This document shows, piece by piece, positions 57,426 through 64,000 of a DNA stretch of 64,000 nt. The notes beneath the pieces were generated by a model, which was given only the letters and a program-made list of their open reading frames with translations, did not search any database and had not been told where the DNA came from. The DNA lies in the NCBI GenBank assembly GCA_027596075.1, contig JADGJC010000028.1, positions 157,123 through 221,122 on the forward strand, read 5' to 3'. This stretch comes from Rhizophlyctis rosea. Lineage: Eukaryota > Chytridiomycota > Chytridiomycetes > Rhizophlyctidales > Rhizophlyctidaceae. How positions within the stretch are numbered: the stretch's first letter is position 1; each line of letters starts with the position of its first letter. A program made the position numbers and the translations under genes.

Positions 57426-57956
57426 CTAGCCAAGGAAGCGCTCAATCGCTCCTTGTTTCCAGGGCCCACCACGAGGAGGTGTTGATGCTACGAGTCCCGC
57501 TATAAATACAATGTTAGTAACTTGATCATTGTATGTAGTGTAAAACTTGGATTGTAAGGGGGAAAGGAATCGAAAAGGCAAAAAACAGGGGGATTACCCG
57601 ATGGACTGCCCCCACCGCTAGGCGTTCCACACGACGTGCACTGGCACACGTCAGCGCACGTATTAACTGCGCGAGAAGAATACGTGTTACTTGATGAGTT
57701 CCACACACGTTCGAAGGTAGAATACTGCGTAGGATTCCCTCCCGCACGACCACCCAAGGAAGTCCCCGCGAACGGGAGCATGCAGCGAACCACATTGACT
57801 TACAGGACTTAACTCCCGCGGTGGATGAGGGAGGAGTGTCCCGCTTGAAAGATAGAACAGAAGAAGGAGACGCGAGATCTAACTATCAGAGCTACCACGA
57901 CTGCGGTTGAATGCAGCAATCCCATGGGGCGTCACTACCCTAGCGGCTTGTGACAT
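57426..57956 (-). CDS. Possible small Cys-containing protein
   Basis: Tentative. Four exons (57939..57956, 57804..57843, 57598..57738, 57426..57499) join in phase with introns of 65-98 nt and good splice sites (GTAGTG, GTAAGT, GTAATC), giving 90 residues. The product has the core WNPTQYSTFERVWNSSSN, a Cys cluster NTCADVCQCTSC, a Gly/Ser linker and the ending GGPWKQGAIERFLG. A TATA-like TTTAAATAG on the minus strand near 58,185 could drive it. I do not recognise it, and the first 18-nt exon is speculative. A non-coding transcript is the alternative. Confidence 0.38.
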
Positions 57957-58620
57957 TTGAAATCCGTCGGCCGGGAATTAGACTTCCTATTCTTGGTGGT
58001 AGGTGATTGAGAGGTGTCTCTGAAATATGGGGAGGGGAGCGAATGCGAATGGTGAAAGATGCTAAGGGGACAACGAGAGGGGGCTTTGAAGACCTGGGGC
58101 TTGTGCGACTGATGTGCGACTTCGCTTTTGGCTGAGTCGACTTTGCTGTGGCTTGTATTCATCAATCCGGCTGGGGCTTTCTATTTAAAGGCCTCTACTT
58201 ATCAGGTACGCGATCATTGACGTCACAGCCCATGCTTACGTCAGCAAACCATGTGATTCTGACGATCTCATGCAAACGACGTCATGAGTGAATCATGAAT
58301 GCAATCCAATGACAATCACCTCATCCCAAACACTCTATATACCCGCAGACCCCTGGCAGTGCCATGAACTGACTCGCACAAGCACCTGTATATACCTGGA
58401 CTCCGCTAATCCCTACAAACTTTCCCACGCTCTTTACCTTGCAACTTTCGTGACCTCTTGTAATTTTCTTACTTTTGTTTTCTTCCCATCACTGCTATCG
58501 CCGAAAGTAAACAACTCGACTCGGCAACAATCCCATACTATCTTTAGCCATCGCAGAGAAATTCACACAAAGTTTACACCTTTCTACCCTCGCCTTTTCC
58601 TCCCGTCAATCCCACACATC
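57957..58620. other. Promoter region of the LEA-like gene
   Basis: Contains TATATA-like sites at about 58336 and 58388 and a C/T-rich leader before the ATG at 58621. TGACGTCA-like and ACGTCA half sites occur near 58219, 58232 and 58276, compatible with bZIP (CREB/stress) control; this is inference. Confidence 0.4.
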
Positions 58621-61600
58621 ATGTCTGAAGGTCCTAGCGTTTTCCCCCAAACCCCAGGAGGCTCCGCTGACGCGGAGAACTCTGTCATTGATGAATACCA
58701 GGTGCCCGAAAGAATCCAGGTAACGTATACAGCGCTTTCTCACGAACGGAAAAGTTTTGAGCGAGTGCTTTACACTCCTTCATATTAGGAGCCTTCAACG
58801 ACCGCAGCGGTAGCGAATGTTGAGCCTGTGGAGGGTGCCTCACTCGCCAGTGTTGGCACCACCGCGTTGATTCCGGACAGGATCCTGGAACCGACCACAA
58901 TCGCAGCAACCGCAAATGTTGAGCCCGTGGGAGCCACTACTCTTGCCAGCACTGGAACAGACGCAATAATTGCGCGGGACGTTGATGTTGTCATGCCTGG
59001 TGCATTGCCTGAAGAAGATGGTGAGTTTGCGGACTTTGTTCTTCCAGCTTATGTGTGATGGTTGAGATCCAGATCGTCTTGATTACATCATGTGTATGAG
59101 CGGAGTAGACTCACAAATTCGTTGCTGTCCTCCCTGCCAGTGAGATTCTACGATTCGGACGAAGAAGAGCCCACTGTTTCCGACGCCCTCAAAACTGCAG
59201 CACATAGCGCGCAAGAGACCCTGGGATCGGTTGTTGGGACGGTGTCATCTCTTTTGTCGTCAGTTCGGAGAAAGTCAATCAATGCCACCCGCTCTGTCGC
59301 CCCAGCGGATGCAGCATCGGCTGGCGCAACAACTGGGTGAGTTCCACCGATCAGAATGTGAATTGATCAAATTGGAATTTTTCTTGTTAACATGTTGACC
59401 ATCGCAGCTCGGTTGTTGGAACTGTTGCTGGCACCGTTCACGCCGTTTCGGACGTCGTCGCTGAAGCTGTCCGTCCTTACCTCCCTCACAAAGCTCCGGC
59501 TGGTAGGTCTGCTCATCCTTTCCTACGTTTCCACACTTAAAACTTATGCCCCATTGTGACTATTGTAGCACCTGTGGATCACGAGGTTCATACCCCTCTC
59601 CCACCACCTGTGACGGCCTCGGAGCCCGCTCAACCAACGCTCGGCGAAAAGGTGCAAAGCGTCGCAGGTACCACCAGAGACCTTGCTGCCTCCGCATACC
59701 AAACTGCTGCGGAGAAGGCACAAGTAGCTGGTGCAGTGGTATGTTAACAAATCCGAGTGCCTCATCACTACAACTTACACATTCTCACAATGTGCGATCG
59801 TAATGTTTTTCAGGCCGGAGATCTTGCCAGTACGGCAGCTGAGAAGGCAAGCGGTGTTGCGGCTGTTACGACCGAAAAGGCCAACGTCGTTTACGACAGT
59901 GCTGCCAATGAGGTGAAGAAAAGGGTTTCTGCGTTTCCACCTGTTATGGGGTCGCTAAACATGGCGTGCTGTGTACAATAGGCCTTGAATGCAAGGGCTG
60001 CTGCTCAAGTGTCGGCCAACCAATCGTATGAGCAGTCGGCACAGAAGACTGAAGCTGTTCTTGATCTCGTAAGTCTTGCAAAACATGATCTTGTCGCGTT
60101 GCTTTCTTTTAACATGATATAATCAGCTCAAGGACAAGGCATCAACCGCATTGAACTACGTTGAGGGCGCGGTGGGAGTTGCGGTCGTAAAAGCAGCAGA
60201 AGTGGCTAGCGCTGTTCAACATGGTGCCGAAGCGACCCTCCACAAGGTACATATTTGAGTCATATACACTCGAAGTCGAGCAGCGATTTCGGATGGGAGT
60301 TATTGAACAAATGGTTGATTGCTCTGAATTGTCAGGCGGCGGAAGCTTCAAACTCTGCATACACACAGGCTGCAACTACGGCCACTGCTGCGAAAGATCG
60401 AGTCGTCGGCGCCGGTGCAGCTGCTTACGACACGGCCGCAACCACAACTCAGGCTGCCAAGGAAAGAGCTCTTGGTGCGACCTCCGCCGCATACGGCGCA
60501 ACCGCGTCCACCGTCGGTGCAGCGAAAGATTCCGTTGTCGGAACCGCCGCAGCAACCCGGGACGCCATCGTCGGTGCAGGTTCCGCAGCATACAACACTA
60601 CAGCATCAACTGTTGGTGCCGCAAAGGACTCGGTTGTGGGAACTGCTGCCGCAACGCGAGATGCTGTTGCAGGCGCCGGTTCCGCAGCATACAATGCTAC
60701 TGCATCCACTGTTGGTTCGGCAAAGGAAAGTGTTGTCAACACAGCCAACACTGCGTACGAAACTGTGGCGGGCAAAGCCACTGAAGCTAAGGAGCGTGCT
60801 CTCCCTGCGACCGAGGCCACCGGACCTGGCATCATCGAAACAGCGCAACAAAAGCTTGCGGCTACAGGTAAGACGCAAAATTGTTTGTGCATTCAATAGT
60901 CCATCAAAAATAACACATCGTACAGCGGCTGCTGTTTCGAGTGGAGTATCCAACACAACTTCCTCGGTCACCAACAGTGCATCCAACCTCGCTTCCACTG
61001 TTGCCAGCGCGCCATCTGCTGCACTCAACTATATTCGGGGTGTCCCTGCTGAAGGCGAGGCTGCTGACGTCCAACCATCTGGCCTCGTTCCGGCTACTGG
61101 CGCCTTCGTTCCAGAGTACACTCAGGGCGTAGGGGCACCGGCTGAGGAGTTGCCGAAAGAGTACTCTACCGAGGAGATCAAGGATGCAGAAGAGGCTGAG
61201 CGGGCTAGGAGGGACAGGCCTGGGGAAACCGCCCGTCAAGGTACGTCTCTTCTCTGCTGACGATATGTCAATATGATCATGTATTGATGGATCTGTCCAG
61301 CCTTCGAACATGCTCGGCAAGAGGCGGCAGCATTCTCCAGTGGCATGCGCGAACACCTCGGCGAATCGGCATCCATTCCTGCCCTTGCGGTCCCCAGACG
61401 CGAACTCATCCGTGAAGCCGAAGAAGCTGAGCGTTCTGAAAGGACTGAGGCTCAGAACGTTCAACGGGGGTTGGCGGAACAACAAGCACGCTTGTTCTCT
61501 GAGGGGCTGAAGGATGCTGCCGGCACTGACCACCTCCACTCCGCAATCGATGTCGCTCGATCCGCACAAATCAGTTCTGCTGAGGAGAGTGAAAGGGAAG

Positions 61601-63280
61601 CCCGGGTGAAGAGTTTGGAACCCGCCGCAGCCCTTGCTGTTGCGGCAGCCGTGCGGGAGGGCTTGAGTGCTGACGATTCTGCTGCAGTGGGAGTGGTAAG
61701 GCGTCAGTGGGTTTCAATCTCGCTGATGGACACTAACTCCTACTTGTGCAGGCCCGACGGGAGGTTACGCGGGACGCAGAGGAACAAGCTCGCCAAGAGA
61801 AACTCAACACCGAAGCCGGAGAGCGCTCCATTGCTAAGGATCTTGCTTCAGCCTTCGAAAAGGGCATCGCCGACACCCAGTCCGATGCCGCGGACGTTGC
61901 AAGGCTTGAACGAATCAAGGATGCGGAGGAGCAAGAACGTGCGGAACGGATGCAAGACTGGAAGGCAGAGGGTCTCGCTCACGAGCAAGCGCGCATTGTC
62001 TCCTCCGGTCTCGACTCCGTCGACCTTCGCCACGTGTCTGACGGTCAACAAGTCAAAGATCTCATTGATGCGGAAGAGCAGGAGCGTGACCGCCGCATTC
62101 GTGAGGCCACTGAGGAAGGGCACAAGTCTGAAGTGGCTCCTGCTGTGGCAGCAGCGGTGGTTGAGGGTTTGCAGAAGTCTCACGAAGTGGGCGGCATCAC
62201 AAATCCCGCCATCGGCATCGCCAACCGCGAGATTGAGAAGGATCAGGAGGAGCAGGAGCGGCAGGAGAGGATCGACAGTGGGGATGTGTTGAGGAACGCC
62301 GGTGCGCCAACCCAATCCGCCTTCGCAGTCAGATCCGGATTGTTGCATGAGTCGAACCCTGCCACGGCGGTTGCACGCAAAATCGCTGACAGTGAGGTGA
62401 GGTTAGGCTGCATTTCTTTGTACCGGCATGATTCTAACTCCATGATAGGGCGTCCAAGAGCCGCTGCCTTCAGTTGCTGGAAGAGGCATCACACCGTCCA
62501 CCAGCAACGCCTTGCCTTCCCCAACCAAGACCGCCTTCGATACCATCAAAAGCGACGTGAGCCAACCTTCCCCAACCTCCATCCCCATCACCGACTTCGG
62601 CACGAACCCCTCTTCCAAACTGCTGGGTGCTGAGCCTTTGGCAGTCCCTGCTCGTACGTCATATCAAACTTTGGAAGCCTGGATGTAACATATGACAAGT
62701 AACTCACAACACTTTCATTGCAGCTGCCACCCCTGAGCGTGCAGACTCTATCGCCGCCACGCAAGGTTCCATCGTCACCGAAGACAACGAAGCAGCTCGC
62801 GCCATCGACTCCGACGAGAAGAAGCCCTCTCAGGAGGAGGATGTCGGGCTCCAGAAGCTTCGTCCATCTCCATCAGACGTCGTTCGCGAATCCGATATCG
62901 TCGATGACCTTGCACCTTATCAAGAAGACAAGGACTCCTTGAGAGTTCCGGAGAAGGGCGAGTCGCAGGCGACCCTCGGCGAAAGATCCGTCAGCCCGGA
63001 AAGCCGCGAATCCCGCAAATCTACATCTTCGATTGACAGCAACGGCAACAAGAAGCCAAAGAAGATTCACGGCTTGTACCAAAAGGCTATTGGAAAGATT
63101 GAGGTAAGAAGCAATCGAATGTGGGTTGCGCAGCGTATGTATCGGAACTGATTCCTTTCCTTGCTTTAGCTCGGAATTGGCAAGATCACTCACAGCGAGC
63201 ACTTGAAGGAGCGCGGGGAGGAGCTGCACGCGGCGGGGGCGGCAGAAATTGCTCAAGCTAGGGAACGTGCCGCGAAATGA
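58621..63280 (+). CDS. Large Ala-rich LEA/CsbD-like stress protein
   Basis: About fourteen exons read in phase, roughly 1200 residues. The N-terminus is acidic with two copies of TTxAAxANVEPV. From about 59,640 to 60,850 the protein is an Ala/Thr/Lys helix-former with repeats of the type STVGAAKDSVVGTAAATRDA. From about 61,150 to 62,400 there are about seven degenerate units of about 50 residues built on DAEEQERxxRI...A..V..GL. A disordered, Pro/Ser-rich segment follows. The last exons encode KIHGLYQKAIGKIELGIGKI and then THSEHLKERGEELHAAG, a CsbD-like motif. LEA_4 and CsbD-type proteins protect membranes and proteins in drying or heat. No signal peptide or enzyme domain was seen. Function is inferred from composition. 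Confidence 0.75.
60482..60780 (+). repeat. Three tandem 99-nt coding repeats
   Basis: Three 33-codon units start SAAYGATASTVG, SAAYNTTASTVG and SAAYNATASTVG. The first two are nearly identical through AAKDSVVGTAAATRDA; the third has diverged. 33 codons equals three 11-residue LEA motifs. Confidence 0.8.
61150..62400 (+). repeat. About seven degenerate ~50-residue coding repeats
   Basis: Units begin IKDAEEAERARR, IREAEEAERSER, SSAEESEREARV, TRDAEEQARQEK, IKDAEEQERAER, LIDAEEQERDRR and EKDQEEQERQER. Each is followed some 20-25 residues later by an Ala-rich helix ending in GL or GI. Spacing varies by a few residues and introns do not mark unit borders. Confidence 0.75.
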
Positions 63281-63609
63281 AGGGGGCATACGGGAGATAG
63301 GGAAGATTACCATTGATGTATGTGCTGGGAAGTCGTGATAGGGCCTTGTATTACTTTTTTTCTTTTCTTCTGTGCAAACGCAGCGTGTGTCATGTTTTAT
63401 GCAATACAATATATGCAATTTGTTAATACGTAAATATGGTTGTGTTTTGGTTTGCGGGTAAGAACGATCATCAATGCCATACATATGATACACATACCAT
63501 GGTCGACAATTTAACAATTCTGAATGGCAATCGGCATCACAAACAACTACACGCACTTCACAGAGCTTTTTGATTCGAAATTTTTGATTGTATATTAAGT
63601 ATATTTAAT
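63281..63609. other. 3' flank of the LEA-like gene
   Basis: Contains a T-rich stretch near 63353 and AT-rich sequence near 63580-63610; nothing coding recognised. Confidence 0.5.
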
Positions 63610-63701
63610 ATCTCCCGGCGGGATTCGAACCAGCACCTACCGATTCTTTCCCACCGTTCAGAGGGAAAGGAAACAGTGCTCTACCATTTAGCTACGGGAA
63701 G
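63610..63701 (-). tRNA. tRNA-like element with internal hairpin
   Basis: On the minus strand a tRNA-like fold of 92 nt. It has a perfect A box (TAGCTAAATGG) and B box (GGTTCGAATCC). The D arm GCTA/GAGC has a normal AATGGTA loop. The acceptor stem CTTCCCG/CGGGAGA fails only at the first pair. The T stem GCTGG/CCCGC has one mismatch. The middle is unusual: CTGTT/ATCGG would be a poor anticodon stem, and inside it sits a strong 7-bp hairpin CTTTCCC/GGGAAAG with loop TCTGAACGGT. It could be a class-II length tRNA, a tRNA with an intron, or a tRNA-derived element. No TTTT terminator follows closely. Isotype not assigned. Confidence 0.5.
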
Positions 63702-64000
63702 TACCTCTTTCGAGGCCCAGTTGCAACCCAATCGCCCTCTACCCCCATCCATCCCCAGCCCCACTGCCAGTCCCCTTTCTCCAAAGATAAGAGGAGCAAC
63801 TTGGCACAACACCACCAACCGGTGGTATTGCTGTGAGGTGGGAACTTCAAGAGGCGACGTTGGCTGTAGACCCCCTCTCCCTTGGGAGGTAACGTGTACA
63901 GCTAGGCCGGAATTTGCAACTGGAGTTAGTAGGGGTCAGTATGCGTTGGTATAGTTCGTCGATGCTGTGGGAGGGGAGCGAAAGGACGAAGGGGTCTAAA
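63702..64000. other. End of window
   Basis: About 300 nt upstream of the tRNA-like element; a short unsupported plus-strand frame only. Confidence 0.5.

Noticed and set aside
60449..60892. 147-codon minus-strand Ala-rich frame
   Set aside because: Shadow of the repeated LEA coding sequence.

Overview
This is a nuclear, gene-dense window from a fungus. Genes are read on both strands. Most have several introns of about 45-100 nt with GT..AG ends and CTAAC/CTGAC-like branch sites. Single-gene units have their own promoters and there are no operons. A complete phenylalanine/tyrosine-type hydroxylase (absent from Ascomycota and Basidiomycota as far as I know, present in early-diverging fungi), together with the dense short-intron architecture, makes an early-diverging fungus, probably a chytrid, my best guess. 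That placement is inference. Exon joins were worked out by hand from reading phase, splice sites and family conservation; genes whose internal joins are uncertain are marked.

Layout. 0-8 kb: 5' part of an ANP32-like LRR gene (-), Pol III subunit RPC7/Rpc31 (+), a kelch-like protein (+), and TEL2 of the Tel2-Tti1-Tti2 PIKK chaperone (-, 13 exons). 8-17 kb: CAMK/HAL-like kinase (+), MPDU1 (-), a tRNA-like element (-), an Esc2/Rad60/NIP45 SUMO-like protein (+), phosphatidylserine synthase (-), a uridine phosphorylase (+), and a small two-span membrane protein (-). 17.7-18.5 kb: a TATA box followed by five non-identical hairpin units with conserved ends, the most unusual object in the window. 18.8-32 kb: a cytosolic-PLA2-like lipase (-), glutamate decarboxylase (+), dolichol kinase (-), FAM32A (+) tail-to-tail with USB1 (-), and aromatic amino acid hydroxylase (+).

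32-44 kb: a tandem pair of F-box-like/LRR paralogues (+), the first lacking a normal 3' splice site; an aldo-keto reductase (+); a SNF2-family ATPase with an inserted RING finger (-); and a sphingosine-kinase-like lipid kinase (+). 44-50 kb: a secreted Thr-rich CE18/Agd3-like deacetylase (+) and a probably myristoylated LRR protein (+). 50-58 kb: a four-span RING-H2 protein (+), an FBXL protein (-), an F-box protein (+), and a possible small Cys-containing gene (-). 58-64 kb: a very large Ala-rich LEA/CsbD-like stress protein (+) made of two kinds of internal repeat, and a second tRNA-like element (-).

Functional themes: lipid and glycan biosynthesis at the ER (MPDU1, dolichol kinase, PS synthase, sphingosine kinase, PLA2), RNA processing (USB1, FAM32A, RPC7), genome maintenance (TEL2, SUMO-like protein, SNF2-RING) and ubiquitin ligase adaptors (four F-box/LRR proteins and two RING proteins).
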